Origin: Nitriliruptorales bacterium
Lineage (GTDB): Bacteria > Actinomycetota > Nitriliruptoria > Euzebyales > Egibacteraceae
Assembly (NCBI GenBank): GCA_007126835.1
Contig: SLAO01000167.1
Span: 1 to 14,661, forward strand
DNA length: 14,661 bases
Reading direction: 5' to 3'
Under the pieces are notes generated by a model that saw nothing but the letters and a program-made list of their open reading frames with translations, searched no databases and had not been told where the DNA came from. This document shows, piece by piece, positions 6,885 to 12,836 of this stretch. Positions within the stretch are counted from its first letter, which is position 1. The number at the start of each line of letters is the position of its first letter. The translations under genes were made by a program, and so were the position numbers.

Positions 6885-7972
6885 CCCTGTCGCCGCCGGC
6901 GCGGGCGCTGCCCGAGCTCCCGCCGCAGGCCGACGGCGTGGATTTGGTCTGGCGAGCGCCCACCCCAGCCGACGTGCCGGCGTGGCGTGCCCTGCTGCTG
7001 GCGGTCGAGGCCGCCGACGACCCCGGCGAGGTGCTGACCGAGGCCGACCTCGCCGACGAGTTCGCCGCGTCGTGGCTTTATCCGGAGGCCAACGCCCGGT
7101 TCGCCTTCGAGCCTGCCGCGGCCTGCGTGGCCTTCGGGTGGGTCCAGTGCCGCCCGCAGCACGAGCGCACCCACCGCATCAACCTGTGGGGTGAGGTGCA
7201 TCCGGCCTGGCGGCGCCGAGGTCTCGGGTCAGCGCTGCTGTCGTGGTTGCTCGCCCGCGGCGAAGCGGCGCACCTCGAGCTCGACGACGACCAGGACGCG
7301 CTGCTGACCGTCAACGTCGACGCGGGCCGGGCGGACCTGCGCGGGCTGGTCGACGCCGCCGGTCTCGAGCTCGTGCGCAGCTTCGTCGAGATGCGCTGCG
7401 ATCTCGGGGAGCCACGACCGACGGAGCCACGACCAGCAGAGGCACGCCCGACGGAGCCACGGCTAGCATCGGGTCTGCCAGACGGCCTGGAGCTCGTGCG
7501 CTGGGACTCCTCGTGGGACGAGCCAGCCCGTTTCGCGCACAACGCGGCCTTCGCCGACCACTGGGGCTCGGCTCCCATGTCCCCCGAGGTGTGGCAGGAC
7601 GACGGCATCGGCGAGCGCGGCGTTCGGCGCGACCTCAGCTGCCTGGCCGTCGACGGCGAGGAGGTGGCGGGCTACCTGCTCGCCGCGAGCTATCCGCAGG
7701 AGTGGCTGACCCTTGGCTGGAGCGAGGCGTGGGTCAAGACCCTCGGGGTCCAGCGCGCCTGGCGACGGCGCGGTGTGGCCAGCGCGCTGCTGGCCACCGC
7801 GCTGGCTGCGTTCTCCGCCGAGGGCTTCGATCGCGCTGCGTTGGGGGTCGACACGGACAGCGAGACCGGCGCGGTGGCGCTGTACGAGCGCTTTGGGTTC
7901 TCGTCCACGCGCCGCATTGACACGTGGGGACGCCGCCTGCCGCCGGTGGGCGAGCCACCGCTGACTGCGTGA
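6881..7972 (+). CDS. Tandem-GNAT N-acetyltransferase
   Basis: A 363-aa cytoplasmic protein with two GNAT folds that would transfer an acyl group from acetyl-CoA to an amine. Domain 1 (about 20-170) has its CoA pyrophosphate loop at PAWRRRGLGSALL (108-120). Domain 2 (about 200-350) has the loop at RAWRRRGVASALL (292-304) and the C-terminal ALYERFGF (333-340) typical of active GNATs. The two are joined by a linker of four 5-residue repeats (EPRPT, EPRPA, EARPT, EPRLA; 177-196). The double-domain architecture recalls mycothiol synthase, but family-specific identity is not evident. The GTG start overlaps the regulator stop (GTGA), so it is coupled to the two-component operon. The substrate is unknown; modification of a toxic compound or a peptide is a guess. 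Confidence 0.85.
   Translation: MTLSPPARALPELPPQADGVDLVWRAPTPADVPAWRALLLAVEAADDPGEVLTEADLADEFAASWLYPEANARFAFEPAAACVAFGWVQCRPQHERTHRINLWGEVHPAWRRRGLGSALLSWLLARGEAAHLELDDDQDALLTVNVDAGRADLRGLVDAAGLELVRSFVEMRCDLGEPRPTEPRPAEARPTEPRLASGLPDGLELVRWDSSWDEPARFAHNAAFADHWGSAPMSPEVWQDDGIGERGVRRDLSCLAVDGEEVAGYLLAASYPQEWLTLGWSEAWVKTLGVQRAWRRRGVASALLATALAAFSAEGFDRAALGVDTDSETGAVALYERFGFSSTRRIDTWGRRLPPVGEPPLTA
7409..7468 (+). repeat. 15-bp tandem repeat, four units, in the GNAT linker
   Basis: Four adjacent 15-bp units of the type GAGCCACGACCGACG encode the five-residue repeats EPRPT/EPRPA/EARPT/EPRLA. The repeat stays in frame and lies exactly between the two acetyltransferase domains, where length changes should be tolerated. 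Confidence 0.85.
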
Positions 7973-7981
7973 GCCGCCGGC

Positions 7982-9394
7982 TTACCTGTGCGTGAGTAAG
8001 AACGCCGTGACGTCGAGCTTGCCAAGCGCCATCGCGCGCTCGTCCGCGATCGCCAGACCGGCGCCGGCGGCGGCCTCGCGGAGCACGTCCTCGGCTGGGG
8101 TGAGCACTACGGCTCGGCCCCCAGCGGCCATGCGCTCGGCGGTGCGCGCCAGCACGGCCTCGTACAGCGGAGCCACGATCCGCGGGCTGCCGGCCCGCAG
8201 ACCGTACGGCGGATTGGTCACCAGGCACTCGACGCCGTCGACGCCCGCCATCGTCGTGGCGTCGCCCTGGTCGATCCGTACGGCATCGTCCAGGCCAGCA
8301 GCGGATCGGTTGGCCCTGGCGGTTGCGACGTGGTTGCCGTAGAGCTCGAGGCCGCGGATCGGAAGGGGTCGTACCTGTCTCGCGGCCGCGCCGATGTCGG
8401 CGCGGATCTCGGCGCGGATCTCGGCGCTGAGCCCGGCGTCCTCGAGGCCGAGCGCTCGCAATCGCTCAGGGTTGTCGTTCCGCACCGACCACCGCAGCGT
8501 CGTCAGTCCGGCTTCGATGGGGATCGTCCCACCGCCGGTCAGCGGATCGATCAGCCGTTCTCCGTCTGCCCAGCCGGCGTAGCCCAGCAGCGCGGCCGCC
8601 GTGGTCGGCCGCAGCCCGGCGTGGTGGTGGGCGCTCAGCCATGCCCGCTTCTCGAATCCAGCGCCGAGCACGTACCCGACACGCAGCCGCTGGTGGTCGA
8701 GCTCGACCTTGACCTCGGTGACGGGCTGTTCCAGGTCGACGGGCAGCCGGCGGCCGGTGCGGGCGCGCACCGCGAACGCGGCGTCGGGCATGCGCGACCA
8801 GTCAAGGCCCGCGATGACCGCGTGGACTTGTTGCAGCTGACCCTCGTGCCCGCGGGACTCGCGGTGGGGTCCGCTGGGGTCGTTGCGTCCGCTGGGGTTG
8901 TTGCGTCCGCTGGGGTTGTTGCGTCCGCTGGGGTTGTTGCGCTCGCTGGGGTTGTTGCGCTCGCTGGGGTTGTTGCGTTCGCCGGCCACGTCGCCGGCGC
9001 CTGTGGACGCGCCACTGGTGTCGGCGGGCGTGCCACCGGGTTCGCTCTCGAGGTCGACGACGGCCAGACGCAGCATGACGCCGGTCACCGTCCGTGCCGT
9101 GCACAGTGTTCGGATCGTCGCGGCGAGGTCAGCCCGGCCGTGCACAGCACCGCGATCCCACGCCAACGCTGCGTTGGTCGTCGCGGACCACGACTGGCTC
9201 GGCAGGTCTGGCGGGCGCCAACCCAGCGCAGCGAGCTCCGCGGCAGCCTCGGGCTCGGTTCCGGGCGCGCAGCTTGCCCAGACGTCGAGTTCGGGTCCGC
9301 CTGTGCGGGCGCCGGCGGCGCACGCGGCCGCCGTCAGCGCGGAGGCGGCCGCGTCGCTTGAGTGCGCCACCTGTGGCATGCCAGCGCGCTCCAT
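7982..9394 (-). CDS. THUMP-domain class I RNA methyltransferase (RlmL/TrmN-like)
   Basis: A 470-aa SAM-dependent methyltransferase, probably making N2-methylguanine in 23S rRNA or tRNA. The N-terminal part (about 36-215) fits a ferredoxin-like/THUMP region, ending in AFAVRARTGRRLPVD (206-220). Then come FEKRAWLSAHHHAGLRPTTAAALL and the Rossmann catalytic domain with SAM loop DPLTGGGTIPIEA (283-295) and catalytic NPPYG (394-398). The family match is to COG0116 (RlmL N-half, Trm14/TrmN); exact target unknown. Two repeat tracts are inserted: NNPSER/NNPSGR copies at 140-175 within the THUMP region, and EIRA copies at 325-336. ATG 9394 lacks a Shine-Dalgarno but has TAGCAT six bases upstream, so a leaderless start is likely. 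It converges on the GNAT gene with only 9 nt between stops. Confidence 0.88.
   Translation of the reverse strand: MERAGMPQVAHSSDAAASALTAAACAAGARTGGPELDVWASCAPGTEPEAAAELAALGWRPPDLPSQSWSATTNAALAWDRGAVHGRADLAATIRTLCTARTVTGVMLRLAVVDLESEPGGTPADTSGASTGAGDVAGERNNPSERNNPSERNNPSGRNNPSGRNNPSGRNDPSGPHRESRGHEGQLQQVHAVIAGLDWSRMPDAAFAVRARTGRRLPVDLEQPVTEVKVELDHQRLRVGYVLGAGFEKRAWLSAHHHAGLRPTTAAALLGYAGWADGERLIDPLTGGGTIPIEAGLTTLRWSVRNDNPERLRALGLEDAGLSAEIRAEIRADIGAAARQVRPLPIRGLELYGNHVATARANRSAAGLDDAVRIDQGDATTMAGVDGVECLVTNPPYGLRAGSPRIVAPLYEAVLARTAERMAAGGRAVVLTPAEDVLREAAAGAGLAIADERAMALGKLDVTAFLLTHR
8388..8435 (-). repeat. 12-bp tandem repeat, about four units, in the methyltransferase
   Basis: The units GCGCCGATGTCG, GCGCGGATCTCG (twice, identical) and GCGCTGAGCCCG, read on the plus strand, encode the period-4 stretch SAEIRAEIRADIGA in a loop of the Rossmann domain. 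The reading frame is kept. Confidence 0.75.
8869..8976 (-). repeat. 18-bp minisatellite, six units, in the methyltransferase THUMP region
   Basis: Six head-to-tail 18-bp units of GTCCGCTGGGGTTGTTGC (plus strand) occupy 8869-8886, 8887-8904, 8905-8922, 8923-8940, 8941-8958 and 8959-8976. Units 2-4 are identical and units 5-6 are identical, differing from units 2-4 only in the first bases. On the coding strand they give NNPSGR/NNPSER six-residue repeats. The high identity suggests recent expansion by slippage or unequal recombination. A seventh unit decays at 8977-8985. Confidence 0.93.
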
Positions 9395-9406
9395 GGCGGG
9401 ATGCTA
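9395..9406 (-). promoter_or_regulatory. Putative leaderless -10 element of the RNA methyltransferase gene
   Basis: On the minus strand TAGCAT (plus 9401-9406) matches TANNNT and is separated by exactly six bases from the ATG at 9394. There is no Shine-Dalgarno. No strong -35 is visible 17-18 bp further upstream. Confidence 0.42.
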
Positions 9407-9573
9407 CGGGCGCAACGCCGCTGGATGAGCCACACCGAGCCAAGCGCACGACGCGCAAAGGTGGAACTCGCGGGTCGGCATCCCGTCGTTCGCTGCCAGG
9501 GGCACCGGAGGTGGGCAGCCAATCGCAGGACCTGCCCGGGGCCTGCAGCGTCTCGAATCACCCCGCGCATGCT

Positions 9574-9619
9574 CGACGTTGCGATTGCGACGTCCCCACA
9601 CGTCGGAATCGCAACGTCG
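9574..9619. repeat. Long imperfect inverted repeat (20-bp arms, 6-nt loop)
   Basis: The left arm is CGACGTTGCGATTGCGACGT, the loop CCCCAC and the right arm ACGTCGGAATCGCAACGTCG. Nineteen of 20 positions pair; the one mismatch is G opposite G. It is not followed by a T-tract on either strand and lies away from gene ends, so it is not an ordinary terminator. It could be an operator, a structured RNA or a dispersed palindromic element. Confidence 0.85.
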
Positions 9620-9633
9620 TGCCTCGAGCCGCG

Positions 9634-9662
9634 TACTAAACCTATATAAAACAGCATAAATC
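9634..9662. promoter_or_regulatory. AT-rich island, possible promoter region
   Basis: About 29 bases centred on CTATATAAAACAGCATAAAT are mostly A/T in an otherwise strongly GC-rich sequence. TATAAA (9645-9650) and CATAAA (9655-9660) are possible plus-strand -10 elements towards the YihY gene. A minus-strand promoter towards the methyltransferase is also possible. No convincing -35 fixes the direction. Confidence 0.4.
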
Positions 9663-9753
9663 CGGCGCCACGAGGGCAGTCCGGACCGTGATCGGTGTTG
9701 GCTTGTCGCATTAGCGCCCACTGGGGGTGGTCTTGGCGACAAGCGGAGGACCT

Positions 9754-9813
9754 GGTGGCGAGGGATCAGGTGGCGAGGGACCAGGTGGCGAGGGATCAGG
9801 TGGCAGGAGACCC
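9754..9813 (+). repeat. 15-bp tandem repeat, four units, upstream of the YihY gene
   Basis: The units GGTGGCGAGGGATCA, GGTGGCGAGGGACCA, GGTGGCGAGGGATCA and GGTGGCAGGAGACCC are adjacent, and a decayed fifth follows. Units 1 and 3 are identical. Depending on frame they read as VARDQ or as RWRGI. The tract ends just before the first plausible YihY start codon, so it is probably non-coding leader or promoter DNA. Confidence 0.85.
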
Positions 9814-9821
9814 GGCGGCAG

Positions 9822-10730
9822 GTGCACGGCGGCGCCCGTACCCTCCCCGTGGTGGACACGTCGCCCGTCGAAGATCGACATCCGCGTCTGCGCGCCCGCC
9901 ATGTCCTGCGTTGGCTGGGTCGGTCGGTGCCGGCGACGCGTCGTCGCCTGGCGTCGCAGGACCTGCTGCTGCTCGGCGCCGGCCTGACCTTCTACGCCGC
10001 CATCGCCGTGGTCCCGCTGCTGCTGATCGCGGTGTTCCTGGCAGGGGCGCTGCTCGGTCACGCGCAGGTGCGCGAGCTCAGCCAGATGCTGGCCGACTTC
10101 GCCCCGGCCGGCCTCGGCTTCTCCGCGCGGCTGGTCGAGTTGGCTCAAGCTGCCGCCGGCCTCTCGCCGTTGGCCGTGATCGCCGCCTTGATCCCCGCCA
10201 CGTCCTACGGCGAGGGGCTGACGCGCGCCTTCGACCGGCTGGCCGGCGTGCGTACCTCCGCCAAAGGACTGCGCGGCCGCCTGAAAAGCATTGCCCTCCT
10301 CGGCGCACTGCCGCTCCTGACCATGGGGGCGTTCGGGATCGTGGCCGTGCTGCCCGCGATGCTGGGAGAAGGGCTCGGGATGCAGGTGCTGGCTGGCTAC
10401 CTGACATTCGTAGCTGCGTGGATCGGCGGCACCGTGCTGCTGGCCGTCACCTATCGCGCGTTCTCGCCGGTGCCGCTGAGCACCGCCGGGTGGCTGTGGT
10501 CCTCCGCTGGGACGGGCAGCTTCCTGGCGGGCATGTCGCTGGGGTGGGTGGTGGTGCTCGAAGTCGGAGTCGACGTCGGCCAGGCCTACGGCGGCTCACA
10601 GGAGCTGGGCGCCGGCGTCCTGTTCGCCGTGTACCTGCTCTTGGTGCAGCTGACGTGTTTGGTCGGCTACGGGTGGGCGCTCGAGCTCAGCGGGCCCTCC
10701 CGCAGCCAGGGGGCCAGCGGCGACACGTGA
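9822..10730 (+). CDS. YihY/BrkB-family inner membrane protein
   Basis: Up to 302 aa, an integral membrane protein of the YihY/virulence factor BrkB family, whose biochemical role is not settled. Hydrophobic segments lie around 48-76, 115-128, 156-181, 189-211, 222-248 and 263-287. The N-terminal SQDLLLLGAGLTFYAAIAVVPLLL matches the family's conserved first segment (usually A-x-LTYY-A-F-S-x-PLLL), and RAFSPVPLS falls where a conserved P-rich loop is expected. The start is uncertain. GTG 9822 has AGGAGA too far upstream (13 nt). GTG 9849 and 9852 lie 4 and 7 bases after a -10-like TACCCT (9839-9844) and would give a leaderless protein nine or ten residues shorter. A strong hairpin follows the stop. 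Confidence 0.85.
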   Translation: MHGGARTLPVVDTSPVEDRHPRLRARHVLRWLGRSVPATRRRLASQDLLLLGAGLTFYAAIAVVPLLLIAVFLAGALLGHAQVRELSQMLADFAPAGLGFSARLVELAQAAAGLSPLAVIAALIPATSYGEGLTRAFDRLAGVRTSAKGLRGRLKSIALLGALPLLTMGAFGIVAVLPAMLGEGLGMQVLAGYLTFVAAWIGGTVLLAVTYRAFSPVPLSTAGWLWSSAGTGSFLAGMSLGWVVVLEVGVDVGQAYGGSQELGAGVLFAVYLLLVQLTCLVGYGWALELSGPSRSQGASGDT

Positions 10731-10748
10731 CCTCACCGCGTCCGCACG

Positions 10749-10786
10749 CCGACGGCTGGCCTGCCGCCAGCGTGCACCGTCGGTTT
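10749..10786 (+). terminator. Hairpin terminator between YihY and small membrane protein genes
   Basis: CCGACGG (10749-10755) pairs with CCGTCGG (10777-10783), and the adjoining CTGGC with GCCAG around a CTGCC loop, leaving a 6-nt bulge on the 3' side. TTT follows on the plus strand. It lies 18 nt after the YihY stop and just beyond the stop of the convergent small gene, so it may serve both. Confidence 0.55.
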
Positions 10787-10787
10787 G

Positions 10788-11024
10788 CTACGGGTCGTCG
10801 CTGAGCACGTAGGGCGTCGGCGCGGTCTCGACAGCGCTCGGCAGGTCGTCGGGCTCGTCGCGGTCGAGGCTCGCGATCACCACCACGGCGGCGAAGCAGA
10901 CCAGCAGCGCGCCCACCAGCGCCCGCGGCGGCGGAGCGGAGTCGCTCGGGGACGGTTCGTTGCTGAGCCGGCGACGGGTCTCGTCGACCTCCGCGGCGAG
11001 CATGTCCGGGTGCATGGGCTGCAT
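10788..11024 (-). CDS. Small single-pass membrane protein, unknown function
   Basis: A 78-aa protein. The first 35 residues are polar and charged (MLAAEVDETRRRLSNEPSPS). One hydrophobic segment follows (about 36-53, ALVGALLVCFAAVVVIAS), then an acidic, proline-containing tail (LDRDEPDDLPSAVETAPTP). I do not recognise a family. The start is decided by a strong GGAGGT (plus 11031-11036), five bases before the ATG at 11024. The TTG just upstream, at 11027, would sit too close to it. The gene is 239 nt beyond the cupredoxin operon on the same strand, with a strong hairpin between, so it is probably a separate transcript. Confidence 0.62.
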   Translation of the reverse strand: MQPMHPDMLAAEVDETRRRLSNEPSPSDSAPPPRALVGALLVCFAAVVVIASLDRDEPDDLPSAVETAPTPYVLSDDP

Positions 11025-11030
11025 CAAGTA

Positions 11031-11036
11031 CCTCCG
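11031..11036 (-). promoter_or_regulatory. Ribosome binding site that fixes the start of the 78-aa gene
   Basis: GGAGGT on the minus strand with a 5-nt spacer (ACTTG) to the ATG at 11024. It favours that ATG over the adjacent TTG at 11027. Confidence 0.65.
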
Positions 11037-11128
11037 GCGCTCACGATGCGCGGCTCAGGCAGGTCAGCGCATCGGGAAGTTGCCGTATTTCGCGGACGAG
11101 CCGCGCGGCACGGGTAAGCTCACGCACC

Positions 11129-11157
11129 CTCGACGGCGAGGGCTTGCTCGCCGCGAG
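11129..11157 (-). terminator. Strong GC hairpin downstream of the cupredoxin operon
   Basis: CTCG-A-CGGCGAG, loop GGCTTG, CTCGCCG-CGAG form an 11-bp stem with one bulged A. It lies about 107 nt after the stop of the last operon gene on the minus strand and has no T-tract. A U-less terminator or mRNA 3'-end stabiliser is the likeliest reading. The surrounding 11025-11263 gap holds nothing else I can support. Confidence 0.4.
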
Positions 11158-11263
11158 CCGAGCTGAGTGCATCCCGCATGGTGGTCCTGGCACGCAGACG
11201 CAGGGCGCCCCCGGCGCACCGTCGCTGAGGAGGGCGCGAGGACGGACGCGCTGCTTCGAGGCG

Positions 11264-11884
11264 CTATCGCAGGACCAGCAGGACTCCCAGGATGCCGGTA
11301 TAGGTGTGCGCCCAGAACGGAGGGTTGAAGGGGCCCCGGAACCGAGTGGCGACGAAGCCGGCCAGAAACGCCGCTCCGCCCCCGATGCCGAGCCAGCCCA
11401 ACCATGGCGGCAGTGCTTCGGACACGAGGACCGCCGCCCCGAGCACGGCGAACGCCGCGTACGCCGAGGCCATGTGCGCGATGTACAGCGAACCGGCCCA
11501 GTAGTCGAACGGCGGGAACACCTGGGGCGGCGCGCCGTCCTCGACGGTTACCTGCGCCGCCCAGGGCACGACGGTCAGGCGGAACGTCAACGACACCACC
11601 CAGCACAGCGCCCCCAGCGCGTAGACCACGGCCGCCATACCCGCGATCGCCGCTGCGTCCGGATCGGGCAGCAGCACGCCGAACCCGGCCACCCCAGCTG
11701 CGGTCAGGAACATCGCCGGGATCATCCACAGGTGGATCCAGGCGCGGCGCCGGCGGTCGGTGTGGATCACCCGTAACGCCTCGATCAGGGGCTTCTCGTA
11801 GGCCAGGCGCCAACCGCCGGCGCCGATGAGAAACGCCACGAGCCCGGCGATCAACGTGATGCCCACCACGTCATGTGCTCGCAC
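11264..11884 (-). CDS. Multi-pass integral membrane protein, unknown function
   Basis: A 206-aa very hydrophobic protein with about six membrane segments (around 5-25, 46-69, 74-98, 131-153, 157-178 and 189-205). A conserved-looking basic loop RVIHTDRRRRAWIHLWMIP lies between segments 1 and 2, and FPPFDYWAGSLYIAHM before segment 4. The His, Asp and Trp residues at membrane edges could bind an ion or cofactor, but I do not recognise the family. The start is well fixed: AGAGGAG overlaps the stop of the hydrolase gene and is five bases before GTG 11884. The 10-nt gap indicates cotranscription with the hydrolase. Longer upstream readings only repeat hydrolase DNA out of frame. Confidence 0.75.
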   Translation of the reverse strand: MRAHDVVGITLIAGLVAFLIGAGGWRLAYEKPLIEALRVIHTDRRRRAWIHLWMIPAMFLTAAGVAGFGVLLPDPDAAAIAGMAAVVYALGALCWVVSLTFRLTVVPWAAQVTVEDGAPPQVFPPFDYWAGSLYIAHMASAYAAFAVLGAAVLVSEALPPWLGWLGIGGGAAFLAGFVATRFRGPFNPPFWAHTYTGILGVLLVLR

Positions 11885-11894
11885 GGTGACTCCT

Positions 11895-12836
11895 CTAGCT
11901 GCGCACGTCTGCGGCGTTGAGAAAGTCCAGGGCGGCCGTCGCCATGCCCTCCGGATCGTCGAGCCAGGGCAGGTGCCCGGCGCCGACAACGACGCGCAGG
12001 GTGGCGTCGGGCATCGCGTTGGCCACGCGCCGGGCAACGTCGGGGCCTGCGAGGGTGTCGTCGGCGCCCCAGAGCCACAGGGTGGGGACGTCAACGGCTG
12101 CCAGGACGGTGTCGTCGAGCGTGATCCGCGCCTGACCCGCGACGAGCTCGGCGATCAGCTCGCCGTCGTGGCGCCGCGTGTCGGTGTGCCGCAGCAACGC
12201 GAGGTAGTAGTCGAGGACCGCCGGGGCGAGACCCTCGCGACCCAGGCTGTTGCCGTGGCCGAGTTGGCGCATGAGCACCCGCACGGCCCGAGGGCCGGGA
12301 GGCAGAGCGGTCAGCGTCGTGCGGGCCCAGCTTCGGGTGAGCAGCCGCAGCAACGCCGGTGCCGGCGGGCGCGTCACGAACGCCGGGCATCCCAGCTGGA
12401 CCATCCGCCGGAACCGGTGCGGGGTCGCGGCGGCCGAGCGCAGGGCGAGGTGACCGCCGAACGACGAGGCCACGACGTGCGCACTGCACAGCCCGAGCCC
12501 GTCGAGCAGGTCCGCGACGAACGCTGACGCGATCCGCGGCAGATTCGTCGCGGTGATGGGGTACGGGGCGCTGAGCCCCGCGCCGGGCCGGTCAATCACG
12601 AGACACCGCACGCCGGGGAGGTGGCCGACCAACGGGGCCCAGGTCGCCCCCGCGTCGAGTTCGCCGTGCAGGAGCAGCACGGGGTCGCCGGAGCCGACGT
12701 CCTGGACTCGAACGCTGGTACCGGTGCAGGCCAGGCGCACCCGCCGCTCGGTGGGCACGAGCCCGACCGACGACCACAGCTCGGCCTCGACGCGCCGATA
12801 CTGGGCGACGTCGGGCTCAACGCGCAACGATCTCAC
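11895..12836 (-). CDS. Alpha/beta-fold hydrolase
   Basis: A 313-aa, probably cytoplasmic enzyme. The oxyanion-hole segment is VLLLHGELDAG (53-63). The nucleophile elbow is VVASSFGGH with S125 (the small residue before it is Ala-Ser, not Gly). The acid is in LWGADDTLAG (D259 or D260), and the catalytic His is in VVGAGHLPWLDDPEG (H288). A variable helical cap lies at about 150-235. The triad appears complete, so an esterase, lipase, lactonase or haloperoxidase-like role is possible; the substrate cannot be read. The proposed GTG at 12836 overlaps the end of the cupredoxin gene by 20 nt. Its ribosome binding site is weak and a slightly later start is possible. Reading further upstream only translates cupredoxin DNA out of frame. 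Confidence 0.85.
   Translation of the reverse strand: MRSLRVEPDVAQYRRVEAELWSSVGLVPTERRVRLACTGTSVRVQDVGSGDPVLLLHGELDAGATWAPLVGHLPGVRCLVIDRPGAGLSAPYPITATNLPRIASAFVADLLDGLGLCSAHVVASSFGGHLALRSAAATPHRFRRMVQLGCPAFVTRPPAPALLRLLTRSWARTTLTALPPGPRAVRVLMRQLGHGNSLGREGLAPAVLDYYLALLRHTDTRRHDGELIAELVAGQARITLDDTVLAAVDVPTLWLWGADDTLAGPDVARRVANAMPDATLRVVVGAGHLPWLDDPEGMATAALDFLNAADVRS

Larger units (their letters stand above)
9395..9821. other. 427-bp divergent intergenic region with unusual structure
   Basis: This stretch between the divergent methyltransferase and YihY genes shows no protein with family features in any frame; the readings that cross it are Arg/Pro-rich and change character at the repeats. It contains a 46-bp inverted repeat (9574-9619), an AT-rich island (9634-9662) and a 15-bp tandem repeat (9754-9813), listed separately. 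I found no tRNA-like structure. Confidence 0.6.

Noticed and set aside
8869..8976. CRISPR-like array
   Set aside because: The 18-bp units are directly adjacent, without spacers, and are in frame within a gene.
8330..9361. A 343-codon plus-strand frame across the methyltransferase, with striking ASAGVV repeats
   Set aside because: The repeats are just the 18-bp minisatellite read on the other strand. The minus-strand frame has the SAM loop and NPPYG motif and is the real gene.
9540..9575. A TCTCGAATC stretch resembling a tRNA T-arm
   Set aside because: No matching acceptor, anticodon or D-arm could be folded around it.
9404..9859. Minus- and plus-strand frames of 90-150 codons across the intergenic region
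   Set aside because: Their translations are Arg/Pro/Cys-rich, run into the methyltransferase or YihY gene in the wrong frame, and reflect the palindrome and repeats, not a conserved protein.
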